Shown here piece after piece: positions 14,228 to 23,119 of a stretch of DNA of 44,401 nucleotides (position 1 is its first letter; every line of letters starts with the position of its first letter). A program made the translations under genes and the position numbers. Below the pieces are notes generated by a model. That model worked only from the letters and a program-made list of their open reading frames with translations, ran no database searches and had not been told where the DNA came from. The stretch is from Helicobacter didelphidarum (GTDB lineage: Bacteria > Campylobacterota > Campylobacteria > Campylobacterales > Helicobacteraceae). The DNA lies in the NCBI RefSeq assembly GCF_003364195.1, contig NZ_NXLQ01000017.1:1-44401 (forward strand), given 5' to 3'.

Positions 14228-15004
14228 TCAAATAGTAACAATCTTAGAATATTTTAACATATCACTAACGCTTGCGTGGTGTGCTGGTGGTGGTATGCCA
14301 ATATTGGAATCTGCATAAGATATAAATTGTTGTCCATGTCCAATAATTGGAGCAAGATTCTCTCGAGCATAGTGACCATAAAAATCTGTTATATAAATAT
14401 TTTCCCATCGTTTAATCTTACTTGGTCTATGCGTAATGGTAAAATGTCCCACACAATCAAGTGTAATAAGAGTATCAATACAAAAGTCATATTGCAAACA
14501 AAGTCGGATAATATTTTTTGCACCCCAACTATGCGAAATTGCTGAAAATTTATAACCCGCATGAATAATATTGGGGATAAAATCCTTAAGAAAATCAAAA
14601 CAATTAAAACTACTATACATAAAACAAAGATGTGTGTCAAATTTTGTGTAAGAAGTTTCTTTACCAAAATCTGATTCTTTGTTGTTGAAAGTAGGTGTAT
14701 TAGTATGTAGGTTTTGATTATTGTTTATAGAATTTTCTTGCATGTTTTTATATTGTATGTCGCATGGTGTAGATGGGATAATAGAAAGGTTGTTTCTCAA
14801 AATACATTCTTCAAAGATATGATAGAGAACTTTACAATAGGTGTCTAAAAATCCACCAATAAAACATAAAATATGTTTACTCTCTGTGTTTGTCAAATCA
14901 GCTAGTCTCAGGCTTTCTTGTGGAGAGATATTTCCACTATATAGCTTATATTGTTGTTTTGTAAAATTTTGAATATGTTTTGGCATAATTACAACAGGCA
15001 ACAT
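14228..15004 (-). CDS. Alpha/beta-hydrolase-like protein of unknown substrate
   Basis: 258 residues, no signal peptide. FSAISHSWGAKN around residue 159 has the nucleophile-elbow pattern (small-x-Ser-x-Gly, Ser-159), preceded by ILCFIGGFLDT (strand and oxyanion-hole-like loop near 46-54) and followed by Asp-183 (TLDCVGH) and His-242/243 (PAHHASVSDM), which could complete a catalytic triad. These features suggest an esterase or lipase-like fold. The stretch 80-120 is Asn-rich and poorly conserved in appearance. Function unknown; it stands alone between convergent and codirectional neighbours. Confidence 0.5.
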   Translation of the reverse strand: MLPVVIMPKHIQNFTKQQYKLYSGNISPQESLRLADLTNTESKHILCFIGGFLDTYCKVLYHIFEECILRNNLSIIPSTPCDIQYKNMQENSINNNQNLHTNTPTFNNKESDFGKETSYTKFDTHLCFMYSSFNCFDFLKDFIPNIIHAGYKFSAISHSWGAKNIIRLCLQYDFCIDTLITLDCVGHFTITHRPSKIKRWENIYITDFYGHYARENLAPIIGHGQQFISYADSNIGIPPPAHHASVSDMLKYSKIVTI

Positions 15005-15364
15005 CTCATTCCTTTGTTATGATCTATTAATATATTAATTGTGAAAAAAACAATATCTTAATTTTTATATTTAATAGCCAGGATTTATTTTATAAAAATA
15101 TGGTTGTTGTTAATACAATAATATATAGGGTTATTTGCGATTGTATTAATGATTGTTATAAATAAGAAAATTAAAATAATTCAAAACTAAAAATGTAGAG
15201 CATGAGAAAAGATTTGATTATTTTGTTTTAGGAAGTTGTAATCGCTCTTGTGCAAACTTACATGTACATAAAAATCTTTTTAGGATATTTATAGAAAGAT
15301 AATTAAAATACCACACAAATACAATAAGCCAATCTCAACAAGAAAATATTAATTGTTAGCTAGA
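15005..15364. other. Intergenic stretch without recognised gene
   Basis: About 360 AT-rich bases between the hydrolase-like gene and the lipoprotein gene. No convincing ORF, RNA gene or strong inverted repeat was seen; it should hold the promoter for the minus-strand hydrolase-like gene. Confidence 0.5.
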
Positions 15365-16036
15365 CTACTGGGGTATCGCAAGAGAGTTTGTTACACCATT
15401 GCTTGGAGAAAGTGGTTTATAATCATCAACTCCAATCGTTACGCCAGTAGTCATATTCTTAAATAAGGTATGTCCGGGTTGTCTTTCGTAATAAATCATT
15501 TCACCTGATTGTTGGAATCTTTGAACAGAAATTCCATTTGGACCAACTTGTTTGCCTCTACCACCAAAAATATCACGTCCAAAAATAATATCTTCAAAGA
15601 GATCACCATAACTTACCGCTCCAAAGAATTTTTTTGAAATAGGCCATTTATAGCTACACTCAGTCAAGACACACATTCTTCCTGCTTTAATTCTAATACT
15701 ACCAATCGTTTGTGCATATTTAAAAAGTTCTAATTTCACAAGACCACTTTGATAAGTATTCAATCTTGCATAGTCATAAAATTTAAAAGGTGCAGTATTA
15801 ATATAAAGCAATTTTACATCACTTGTAATAATATATTGTGGTTGTTGTTCCTGTGGTGTGAAAACACTTTCTTCTTTATAAGTGCCTCCCGAATTTGATG
15901 TAGGAGAATAGATTCCGTCATGAATTTTATCGAGATTTCCTTGTGTTTTCATCTCTGGATCGTCTTTCCATGAACATGCACTTATTGACAATCCTAATAC
16001 ACATAAACCCAAGACTTTCAAAACCACTTTGCGCAT
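15365..16036 (-). CDS. Predicted lipoprotein, possibly FlgQ-like
   Basis: 223 residues from ATG 16036, which has AAAGG 8 bases upstream and is preferred to the TTG one codon earlier. The lipobox LSISAC places the lipidated Cys at residue 21, so it is an outer or inner membrane lipoprotein. The mature protein has a polar linker (30-65) and then a compact domain with YIITSDVKLLYINTAPFKFYDYARL and two Cys (MCVLTEC). It lies 77 bases downstream of an LPP20/FlgP-like lipoprotein gene on the same strand. In Campylobacter and Helicobacter, FlgP is followed by FlgQ, which supports a link to the flagellar basal disk, but this is context only. Confidence 0.6.
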   Translation of the reverse strand: MRKVVLKVLGLCVLGLSISACSWKDDPEMKTQGNLDKIHDGIYSPTSNSGGTYKEESVFTPQEQQPQYIITSDVKLLYINTAPFKFYDYARLNTYQSGLVKLELFKYAQTIGSIRIKAGRMCVLTECSYKWPISKKFFGAVSYGDLFEDIIFGRDIFGGRGKQVGPNGISVQRFQQSGEMIYYERQPGHTLFKNMTTGVTIGVDDYKPLSPSNGVTNSLAIPQ

Positions 16037-16113
16037 CAATAACCTTTTAAACTTTTTAACTTTGTAATATTAGCATATTCTTTCACAATTTTAAAGTGTT
16101 TTCACTTTCAAAA

Positions 16114-16944
16114 TTAAGCATTGTTAAGAACACGATGCCAAATTCTACCATCAAGTTTAACTTCCATATTTACTTGGCATAATCCATCTTTATAGGCTGT
16201 TTCTGTAATCTCTGCATTTTTGATTAAAGCCTGAACTCTACCTTTAATGGTTGAATTTTGTGCTATCATGTCACGAATTGTATCGTTTGCATTGATTCTA
16301 ATACCATACATTTTTTCACCAATTTGTCTGTAAGCATCTACAATTGCCGCTCGTTTTGCTAATGCTAATGCTTGTGCTGGAGAAACAGTTGATTCTGGAG
16401 CAACACCCATTCCTACCGCTTGAATTTCTATAACATTGTTAGGAGTTAACAAAGGAGAGTTTTGAATACCTACTGATACGTCACTATCACTTGCACCTTT
16501 TCTCATATCATCAAAAGCTTGAGTGTTTGTTCTTTCAAATCCTTGCTCATAACCACCACTACCACTTCTTGTATTGCGTGAATAATCTCCTCTATCATAT
16601 CTTGGAGCTGGATTATAGTCATATTGAGAAGCTGGTATCATAGGACCTGCTGCCATTGGCATACCATTTGGACCATATTGTTGTGCCACAGGCATAGATG
16701 GTGCTGTTGGAGGAGTTGTAGTTTGAGTTACAATACCACTATTTCCTATTGGAGCTGAAGCCATTAGATTTGGATTTGCATTATATCCTACGGGAGGATA
16801 AGTAGGCACTGATAATGGTGCTAATGATGGACCACCTGCTACTGGAGGAACTAATTGTGTATTCTGCGCAGAGCTTGAATCCATACTGCAAGCTGTCAAA
16901 AATAATGCTGAAAGAGCCGAAGCAATTAAAAACTTTGTGTTCAT
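16114..16944 (-). CDS. LPP20-family lipoprotein, FlgP-like
   Basis: 276 residues. Lipobox FLTAC with Cys-19. A long Pro/Gly/Asn-rich low-complexity linker (about 25-155) leads to the LPP20 domain (about 165-276): VIEIQAVGMGVAPESTVSPAQALALAKRAAIVDAYRQIGEKMYGIRI, then the ALIKNAEITETAYKDGLCQVNMEVKLDG strand pair. In Campylobacter and Vibrio this domain defines FlgP, the outer membrane lipoprotein that forms the flagellar basal disk; Helicobacter has several LPP20 paralogues, one an outer membrane antigen. The linker is unusually long compared with FlgP. Likely co-transcribed with the next lipoprotein gene. An ATGCAA-TTGCAT inverted repeat lies 25 bases upstream. Confidence 0.75.
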   Translation of the reverse strand: MNTKFLIASALSALFLTACSMDSSSAQNTQLVPPVAGGPSLAPLSVPTYPPVGYNANPNLMASAPIGNSGIVTQTTTPPTAPSMPVAQQYGPNGMPMAAGPMIPASQYDYNPAPRYDRGDYSRNTRSGSGGYEQGFERTNTQAFDDMRKGASDSDVSVGIQNSPLLTPNNVIEIQAVGMGVAPESTVSPAQALALAKRAAIVDAYRQIGEKMYGIRINANDTIRDMIAQNSTIKGRVQALIKNAEITETAYKDGLCQVNMEVKLDGRIWHRVLNNA

Positions 16945-16969
16945 AGTAATATCCTTATTTAAAATATTT

Positions 16970-16984
16970 ATGCAAACCTTGCAT
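16970..16984. promoter_or_regulatory. Short inverted repeat upstream of the LPP20-like gene
   Basis: ATGCAA, 3-base spacer, TTGCAT, 25 bases before the ATG of the lipoprotein gene. It could be an operator or a leader hairpin. Confidence 0.3.
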
Positions 16985-17122
16985 TTGAAAAATAGTGAAG
17001 CAAAATATATTCCATTTCTAAATTATAATGTATTTTCTTGCAAACTTAATATAAATATCTCTATAAAAATACCATGCAATAGGTGTTTTGCTGTATGATT
17101 AAATGTTTCTAGTTTTTCTCTA

Positions 17123-17659
17123 TCAAAATACAATAAGATTCTGAAACTTTGGATTTATTGGATGAATAATATACCAACCAACAACCGAATAAAAAAAATA
17201 CAGAGCACCATCAAGAATCTTAATACGCCATGAGTAAATTGGAATCAGCAAATAAACAATAAAAAGCACAGAACCAATACAAAGTAACAAGTAAATATTG
17301 CGTAAATCCAACACAATAAAGCATATATATGCAACTATAAAAAATAATATATTAACAATAAAATATTTTAAACGAAACATAACAACCAAACAATGAAAAA
17401 TTATCAAAAAGCATAAGATTTTAGTAGGTGTATCATATCCTTCGAATAAATAAGATCTGATATGGAATAATTTTAGAAAAGGTACAACCAAAAGACTTGT
17501 AATGCCTGCAATCAAAAAACTCACAAAAAGCCATGCGGTTTGTCCTGCTGTGCCACTATCAATACCGCGAGATTCCAAAGCAATTTTTAAGGGAGTATAA
17601 AAAGGCAGACCTTCAACTTTTGTTTGTGTATTTTCTATTTTTTTTCGTTTAAATGGCAT
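17123..17659 (-). CDS. Membrane protein of unknown function
   Basis: 178 residues. A basic, soluble N-terminus (MPFKRKKIENTQTK) is followed by about five hydrophobic helices (43-65, 82-96, 98-118, 120-143, 150-168). No family motif was recognised. GGGAG lies about 9 bases before the ATG. It lies 60 bases downstream of the DUF502-like gene on the same strand, so the two are probably co-transcribed. Confidence 0.7.
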   Translation of the reverse strand: MPFKRKKIENTQTKVEGLPFYTPLKIALESRGIDSGTAGQTAWLFVSFLIAGITSLLVVPFLKLFHIRSYLFEGYDTPTKILCFLIIFHCLVVMFRLKYFIVNILFFIVAYICFIVLDLRNIYLLLCIGSVLFIVYLLIPIYSWRIKILDGALYFFYSVVGWYIIHPINPKFQNLIVF

Positions 17660-17719
17660 AAGAATCTCCCATACTTGTAAAATTTAAAGAAGTAATTTTT
17701 AAAATAAGCTTAGATTTCC

Positions 17720-18304
17720 CTATTTTACCCCAAATGATACAATCTTTTTTAATCCATCGCTTACACTCATGTTGGATTTTTTGATTTTATCTTTATGAAT
17801 TCGTAATAAGAGTCCAGATGTAGGTGGTGTTAATGGACAGAAAACCCAATAATATTCCCCCTCTTCTTTTGTAATAAAACCCATTAATTCACCTTCACCA
17901 ATAGTAATAAATGCGACCCCCAAGTATTTATCTTTTGAGCTACCACTTATCATGCTAATTAAATCTTTAATTGTATAATATACGCTCCCAATGATTGGAA
18001 TCTTCGAAACAATTAATTCGCTTAGCTTAATAAAAATTGCGTTTTGCTGTTTCTCAAAACGATACCCAATATAAAAAATAAGGCAAAGCAATATTACAAT
18101 CAAACTAATACTTGCAACAATGCTTGGAATTTTTGTATCTAGATCCTCATTTATCATAGTTTTAACAAGCCAATGCACCATACTTAAAACAAGATTCCAT
18201 ACACCATCAAATATACCAAATAAAAAATATAAAAGCCATGCAACAATTGCAAATGGTAAAACAACTAATACGCCCTTACCAAAAATACGGAACAGAGTTG
18301 GCAT
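17720..18304 (-). CDS. DUF502-family membrane protein
   Basis: 194 residues. Two membrane helices (about 10-32 and 58-82) and the family's features are visible: GKGVLVVLPFAIVAWLLYFLFGIFDG at the start, then IPIIGSVYYTIKDLISMISG and the soluble GVAFITIGEGELMGFITKEEG segment, followed by PPTSGLLLRIHKDKI, where the family usually has a PTTPNPTSG-type motif. DUF502 proteins are inner membrane proteins of unknown role. GGGGGAT lies 5-8 bases before the start. Confidence 0.85.
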   Translation of the reverse strand: MPTLFRIFGKGVLVVLPFAIVAWLLYFLFGIFDGVWNLVLSMVHWLVKTMINEDLDTKIPSIVASISLIVILLCLIFYIGYRFEKQQNAIFIKLSELIVSKIPIIGSVYYTIKDLISMISGSSKDKYLGVAFITIGEGELMGFITKEEGEYYWVFCPLTPPTSGLLLRIHKDKIKKSNMSVSDGLKKIVSFGVK

Positions 18305-19102
18305 AATATCCCCCTTACATTTTATAGATTCTCGATTTTGATAATAGTATTGTTGTTTTTTCTATTGATTATAGAATAGTGTCATAGAATTATTTTGTAT
18401 GTGAGACAAATACATAAATAAAAAATTCTATTATCATTAGATACTATATCGGCATACTTATTCCACAAAAGGTAATGTGATACCAAGTGCCATTTCTTAA
18501 TAATTTATTTACAGCTACATTTGTTGATTACACAGAATATTCAGAGAATAGACAACTCAAAATGAATAAAAAATTTTCAAGAATAACCTGCTTGCAATCT
18601 TTGTGGTATTGTTTGATTATTTTTTGCTTTGACTTGATTTTATTGAAAGTGTAGATAGTTATTTTGTTCCATACAATACGACTATTTGTTTCTCAATTTC
18701 TATCATTCTCTATCTATATTATTCTATCTGTTCTCTTTGGTTTATATTAAGCTATTAAAATATGTGCAAATACATTAAATATTTCTAATCTAGTTTTCGT
18801 AGAATCCTTTATAATCAAATCTAGAATTTTGTAAGAAAATATGATTGGTTTGATTTTTTGTTTTATGTATTACAACATAAGTGTTAATACAATTTGAAGC
18901 AAGATTCATAAAATTCGCAAGAAATTTTCGTATTCATATAGAATCTTAAGGTAAATTGTGGAATAATCTTTGCATAATTTAGCAAAATATTGTTTTCCAA
19001 AAATAAGATTGCTAGAATTGAAATTCTTATTTTTTTGGTAGAATTCTATGGACAAATTTATTGTGTTGTGTATTGATTTTGAAAAAATATTAAGGAAATT
19101 GA
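18305..19102. other. Long intergenic region upstream of flhG
   Basis: Almost 800 bases with no convincing ORF in either direction and no recognised RNA gene. Frequent stops occur in all frames. It contains many TATAAT-like words and must hold the promoters of the divergent DUF502 gene and of the flagellar operon. flhF, which adjoins flhG in H. pylori and many flagellated bacteria, is not here; no remnant of it was recognised. Confidence 0.6.
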
Positions 19103-19969
19103 ATGATTGAAAATCAAGCCAATAAGCTAGAATCAATGATGAAAAATAAGACTAACACAAAATATATTGCCATTACTTCTGGTAAGGGCGGTGTAGGTAA
19201 ATCTACTATTAGTGCAAATTTAGCCTATAAACTTAATAAGCTTGGCTTTAAGGTTGGTGTGTTTGATGCAGATATTGGACTAGCAAATCTCGATTTAATT
19301 TTTGGTATTAAAACTGATAAAAATATTTTACACGCATTGAAAGGTGAGGTAAGTATCGATGATGTTGTGTATGAGATTGAACCAAATTTATACCTTATAC
19401 CTGGTGATAGCGGGGAGGAGATTCTAAAATATGCTGGAGAAAACTTAAATATTATGGAGGATATTATTCAAGAGAGTTCTATCTTGGATACACTCGATTT
19501 TCTTCTGATTGATACGGGTGCGGGTATTGGACCTCTGAATCAATCCACATTGCAAGCATGTGAGCATATTATTGTTGTTACAATGCCAGACCCTTCCGCA
19601 ATTACAGATGCATACGCAACAATCAAACTAAATGCCAATACAAAAAAGCAGATTTTTATGATAATTAATATGTGTAAGAGTCAAAAAGAAGCTTTAGCAG
19701 TTTTTGACCGAATGGAAAGTATTACAAAAAAGCATATTCCAAATCTTACTCTTAAGTATCTTGGTGGGTTGGAAAATAATCATGCAGTAAATAAAGCAAC
19801 ACGCAATCGAGCACTTATTGCGAAAGTTGAGCCATATAATAGTGTTTCTGTTGGTATTGGTGATATTGCAGCACTTTTAGCACATGAAATTACCAATATG
19901 GAACATAATATGCTTTTAGAATCTAAAGGTTTTAAAAGCTTTTTTAGACGAATGCTTGGTTATTTGTAA
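19103..19969 (+). CDS. flhG: FlhG (YlxH), MinD-like ATPase controlling flagellar number
   Basis: 288 residues. Deviant Walker A motif SGKGGVGKST at 26-35, FDADIGLANLDLIFG (switch I region) and LLIDTGAGIG (Walker B/switch II) identify the ParA/MinD superfamily; ITSGKGGVGKSTISANLA and the FlhG-like NLYLIPGDSG support flagellar FlhG over cell-division MinD. A C-terminal amphipathic helix (ESKGFKSFFRRMLGYL) would bind the membrane. FlhG antagonises the GTPase FlhF and interacts with FliM/FliY in C-ring assembly, genes that follow in the same operon. AAGGA lies 8 bases before the ATG. Confidence 0.93.
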   Translation: MIENQANKLESMMKNKTNTKYIAITSGKGGVGKSTISANLAYKLNKLGFKVGVFDADIGLANLDLIFGIKTDKNILHALKGEVSIDDVVYEIEPNLYLIPGDSGEEILKYAGENLNIMEDIIQESSILDTLDFLLIDTGAGIGPLNQSTLQACEHIIVVTMPDPSAITDAYATIKLNANTKKQIFMIINMCKSQKEALAVFDRMESITKKHIPNLTLKYLGGLENNHAVNKATRNRALIAKVEPYNSVSVGIGDIAALLAHEITNMEHNMLLESKGFKSFFRRMLGYL

Positions 19970-20003
19970 TTTTTTAAGGATAGAGTTTTTACAAAGGATA
20001 TGT

Positions 20004-20315
20004 ATGTTGAAGCGAGAAAATTATGTAAGTTTTGCTATTGTAGTAGGTTTTTTTCTTGGCTTAGTTTTTGGTGTAGCGAAGTTTGATGAACCAGAGCTTA
20101 TGGTGTTATGGACAATTCTTTCTACCATGGGAATCTATTTGATTGTTACGGTATCTGTATCGGTATATTATATATTTACAGATTCTAATGATGCAAAACT
20201 CCACAAGGAAAAATTAGAAGAAAGCCTTGAACATTATCGTAAAGAATTTGATAGAAAAGAACAAGAAGTGGAAAGTATTCGCAACTTTATTAAAAGTTTG
20301 CAAGGTATAGATTAA
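20004..20315 (+). CDS. Small membrane protein of the flagellar operon (HP1033-like)
   Basis: 103 residues from ATG 20004, which has AAAGGA just upstream; the longer frame from 19956 overlaps flhG and lacks a site. Two membrane helices (about 8-25 and 32-58) are followed by a charged coiled coil (AKLHKEKLEESLEHYRKEFDRKEQEVESI). The position between flhG and fliA is the same as that of the small conserved protein in H. pylori. Role unknown. Confidence 0.8.
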   Translation: MLKRENYVSFAIVVGFFLGLVFGVAKFDEPELMVLWTILSTMGIYLIVTVSVSVYYIFTDSNDAKLHKEKLEESLEHYRKEFDRKEQEVESIRNFIKSLQGID

Positions 20316-20372
20316 GTTTTGGAATCAGATTAGGAAGCAATTAAAAGCTTTTGTTAGAGGTAAGGAAAAATA

Positions 20373-21095
20373 ATGCAACAGGTGTTACATACAAACATAA
20401 AAGGGCAAGGTGCTTATAATGAGTATCTCAAGAACTCGCAAGATGAGCTTGCCCTGCAATATTTGCCTGCCGTAAAAGCTATGGCTTTTCGTCTCAAAGA
20501 GAGGTTGCCTAGCTCCATTGATATGAATGATCTTGTATCCATAGGCACGGAAGAACTTATCAAGCTTGCAAGACGTTACGATGCGAATAAGAATGATTCT
20601 TTTTGGGGATATGCAAAAACTCGCGTGAACGGTGCTATGCTTGATTATTTACGTACGCTTGATATTATGTCTCGTTCGTCTCGCAAGCTTATTAAGGCAA
20701 TTGAAGTGGAAATTTCACGATATTTCAATGAGTTTGAAGAAGAACCTACAAATGAATATCTTGCGAAAAAACTTGGTGAAGATTTGGAAAAAATCAGACA
20801 AGCTCGTTTAGCAAGTGATATTTACGCTGTTATCCCTCTTGATGAGCAATTTAATGCTTTGGAGGAAAGTGATATTTTACAATATTGTGAGCAAAAGGAG
20901 TTGGTGGATCTTATTCAAAAGGTTCTTAGGACACTTCCAGAGCGAGAGCAGCTTATTATTCAGTTATATTATTTAGAAGAGTTGAGCTTAAGTGAAATTA
21001 GTGAAATTTTGGATATTACAGAATCAAGAATTTCACAAATTTCAAAAGAAGTAATCAAAAAAATCCGAAGAGAGATAGGAGAAACAAATGGCTAA
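20373..21095 (+). CDS. fliA: RNA polymerase sigma factor FliA (sigma-28)
   Basis: 240 residues. Region 2 has YLPAVKAMAFRLKERLPSSIDMNDLVSIGTEELIKLARRYD and FWGYAKTRVNGAMLDYLRTLDIMSRSSRKL; region 3 has PTNEYLAKKLGEDLEKIRQAR; region 4 has LPEREQLIIQLYYLEELSLSEISEILDITESRISQISKEVIKKIR. These are the flagellar sigma-28 patterns. FliA directs transcription of late flagellar genes such as flagellin and is held by FlgM. AAGGA precedes the ATG; the end overlaps fliM by 8 bases, so the two are translationally coupled. Confidence 0.96.
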   Translation: MQQVLHTNIKGQGAYNEYLKNSQDELALQYLPAVKAMAFRLKERLPSSIDMNDLVSIGTEELIKLARRYDANKNDSFWGYAKTRVNGAMLDYLRTLDIMSRSSRKLIKAIEVEISRYFNEFEEEPTNEYLAKKLGEDLEKIRQARLASDIYAVIPLDEQFNALEESDILQYCEQKELVDLIQKVLRTLPEREQLIIQLYYLEELSLSEISEILDITESRISQISKEVIKKIRREIGETNG

Positions 21096-22158
21096 GATTC
21101 TCAGTCAAGAGGAAATTGACTCCTTATTAAATGTTGTCGACGAAGAAGGCGCTGTCGATGAGGCGGATCAGACTGAAATAGTTACAGAAAAACAGATTAT
21201 TGTTTATGACTTTAGGCGTCCAAATAGAGTAAGTCGTGAGCAACTAAGAAGCTTCCGTTCTATTCATGACAAAATGGCACGTAATCTTGCTAACCAGATT
21301 TCAGCTATCATGCGTTCTATTGTTGAAATTCAGCTCCACAGTGTTGACCAAATGACTTATGGCGAATTTCTTATGAGTTTGCCAACTCCTACAAGTTTTA
21401 ATGTTTTTTCAATGAAGCCTATGGATGGTGCAGGAGTATTGGAAATTAATCCCAGTATCGCATTTCCAATGATTGATAGATTACTTGGTGGTAGGGGAGA
21501 TCAATATGATGATACGCGAGAGTTTTCCAATATTGAGTTAAACCTACTTGATACAATTTTGCGTCAAATTATGCAAAATCTTAAGGAATCTTGGGCAGCA
21601 GTTACAGAGATTTTCCCGAGTATTGATGCTAAAGAATCAAGTCCCAATGTTGTGCAAATTGTTGCACAAAATGAAGTTGTTGTAATGGTGGTTATGGAAA
21701 TCGTGATTGGGCATAGTAGTGGTATGATGAATATTTGTTATCCTGTTATTTCTCTAGAGACTATTCTTAGCCGTTTGGCTAGTCGCGATTTAATGATGAG
21801 CGAAACAAGTGGGAAGAAATCAAGAAATCGTGAATTACAGGCTCTAATTGGTGGTGCTGATGTTCATATTGCTGCAATGCTTGGAGGAACACAACTTAGC
21901 TTTAAAGAAATTTTAGAATTAAAAGTTGGTGATGTGATTATGCTTGATAGAGTTGCAGATGATTGTGTTACGGTATCGGTTGATGGGAGAGATAAATATC
22001 GTGCAAAAATTGGACTACAAAGATTCCGTAAAATAATACAAATTCAAGATGAGATTAAAACAGAAAAAGACCAAGTCAAAGAAATGATTGAAATGCTTGA
22101 AGCACAGAGAAAAAGTCGTGTAACTGATTTACAAGATGAAGGAATATCAAATGAATGA
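21088..22158 (+). CDS. fliM: Flagellar motor switch protein FliM
   Basis: 356 residues. The N-terminal CheY-binding peptide ILSQEEIDSLL (residues 4-14) is present, followed by the FliM middle domain (about 45-235, with GAGVLEINPSIAFPMIDRLLGGRG) and the C-terminal SpoA/FliN-like domain (about 250-330, with GDVIMLDRVADDCVTVSVDGRDKYRAKIG). FliM forms the C-ring and passes chemotaxis signals to the rotor. The start overlaps fliA and the end overlaps fliY. Confidence 0.97.
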   Translation: MAKILSQEEIDSLLNVVDEEGAVDEADQTEIVTEKQIIVYDFRRPNRVSREQLRSFRSIHDKMARNLANQISAIMRSIVEIQLHSVDQMTYGEFLMSLPTPTSFNVFSMKPMDGAGVLEINPSIAFPMIDRLLGGRGDQYDDTREFSNIELNLLDTILRQIMQNLKESWAAVTEIFPSIDAKESSPNVVQIVAQNEVVVMVVMEIVIGHSSGMMNICYPVISLETILSRLASRDLMMSETSGKKSRNRELQALIGGADVHIAAMLGGTQLSFKEILELKVGDVIMLDRVADDCVTVSVDGRDKYRAKIGLQRFRKIIQIQDEIKTEKDQVKEMIEMLEAQRKSRVTDLQDEGISNE

Positions 22159-22987
22159 TTTTATTGAACTCTTTATTCAAGAAATGGTAGCAACCATCGA
22201 TGGTATGATGGGTAGAACAGCGGTTGTTACACATAAAGAAGATGGTGGTGTTTCTGATGATTTATTGCCAAATCCTTTTGGCATGGTATCTATTGATGTT
22301 TTATTAAATGGTTCAAGTGTTAGTTCTTTAGGATTTATTATGCCAGAAACTCTTGCTACCGCCTTACCTGACTTGATGATGGGGGGAGAGGGTGAGACTG
22401 GCAAGGATATGATGGATGATGATGATAAAGATGGGTTGAAAGAAGTTTTCCAGTCCATTACAGGTGCACTTGCAACAGCACTTGGTGGGCATGATAAATT
22501 GCCACATTTTTCCTTTTCTATTTCTGAAGTAAAAAATGTTGAGTCTGGGGGTGCATTAGGTGATTATCAACAAGCAAGTCATTTTGATGTGCGAATAGAT
22601 TCTGTAGAATCTCAGTTGATTATGCTTACAAAGAGCGATTTGCTTACACATGTTCCTGCTTCCCCAAAACCTGTTGCAACGAGTTCAGGTGGCTCAAAAG
22701 ACACGAACTTTAGCGAAAAAGAAATGCGCAATATAGGTATGCTACTTGATATTGGTTTGAATGTCAAAGTGAGAATTGGGCAGAAACGAATGTTGTTGAA
22801 AGATGTTATTTCGATGGATATTGGGAGTGTTGTGGAGCTCAATCAGTTAGCAAGCGATCCACTTGAAATACTTGTAAATGACAAGATTATTGGTAAGGGC
22901 GAAGTTGTTGTTGTAGATGGGAACTTTGCTATACAGATTACAGAAATTGGTTCAAAACGCGAAAGACTAGAGAGTATGCGAGGCTAA
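22151..22987 (+). CDS. fliY: Flagellar motor switch protein FliY
   Basis: 278 residues from ATG 22151, chosen because GAAGGA lies 7 bases before it; an upstream in-frame ATG at 22136 is inside fliM and lacks a site. The N-terminal part (about 1-165) resembles the CheC/FliM middle domain in weak form, and the C-terminal part (195-275) is a FliN-like SpoA domain: LLDIGLNVKVRIGQKRMLLKDVISMDIGSVVELNQLASDPLEILVNDKIIGKGEVVVVDGNFAIQITEI. Epsilonproteobacteria have FliY in addition to FliN in the C-ring. Last gene of the block; the next gene is convergent. Confidence 0.95.
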   Translation: MNDFIELFIQEMVATIDGMMGRTAVVTHKEDGGVSDDLLPNPFGMVSIDVLLNGSSVSSLGFIMPETLATALPDLMMGGEGETGKDMMDDDDKDGLKEVFQSITGALATALGGHDKLPHFSFSISEVKNVESGGALGDYQQASHFDVRIDSVESQLIMLTKSDLLTHVPASPKPVATSSGGSKDTNFSEKEMRNIGMLLDIGLNVKVRIGQKRMLLKDVISMDIGSVVELNQLASDPLEILVNDKIIGKGEVVVVDGNFAIQITEIGSKRERLESMRG

Positions 22988-23119
22988 GATTGGGTTGGAG
23001 CAATTCACATTGAGAAAGTCTCTAAAATTTTTTGTGGGTTTTGATGATATTTTATGATTATCAGTAATGGCTTAGTTTTTTCATGACTTTTTATCAGTTA
23101 AAGGTGTGAAGTTATTATA

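Noticed and set aside
18906-19136. 76-residue minus-strand frame upstream of flhG
   Set aside because: Overlaps the flhG start, has no ribosome site and low-complexity composition.
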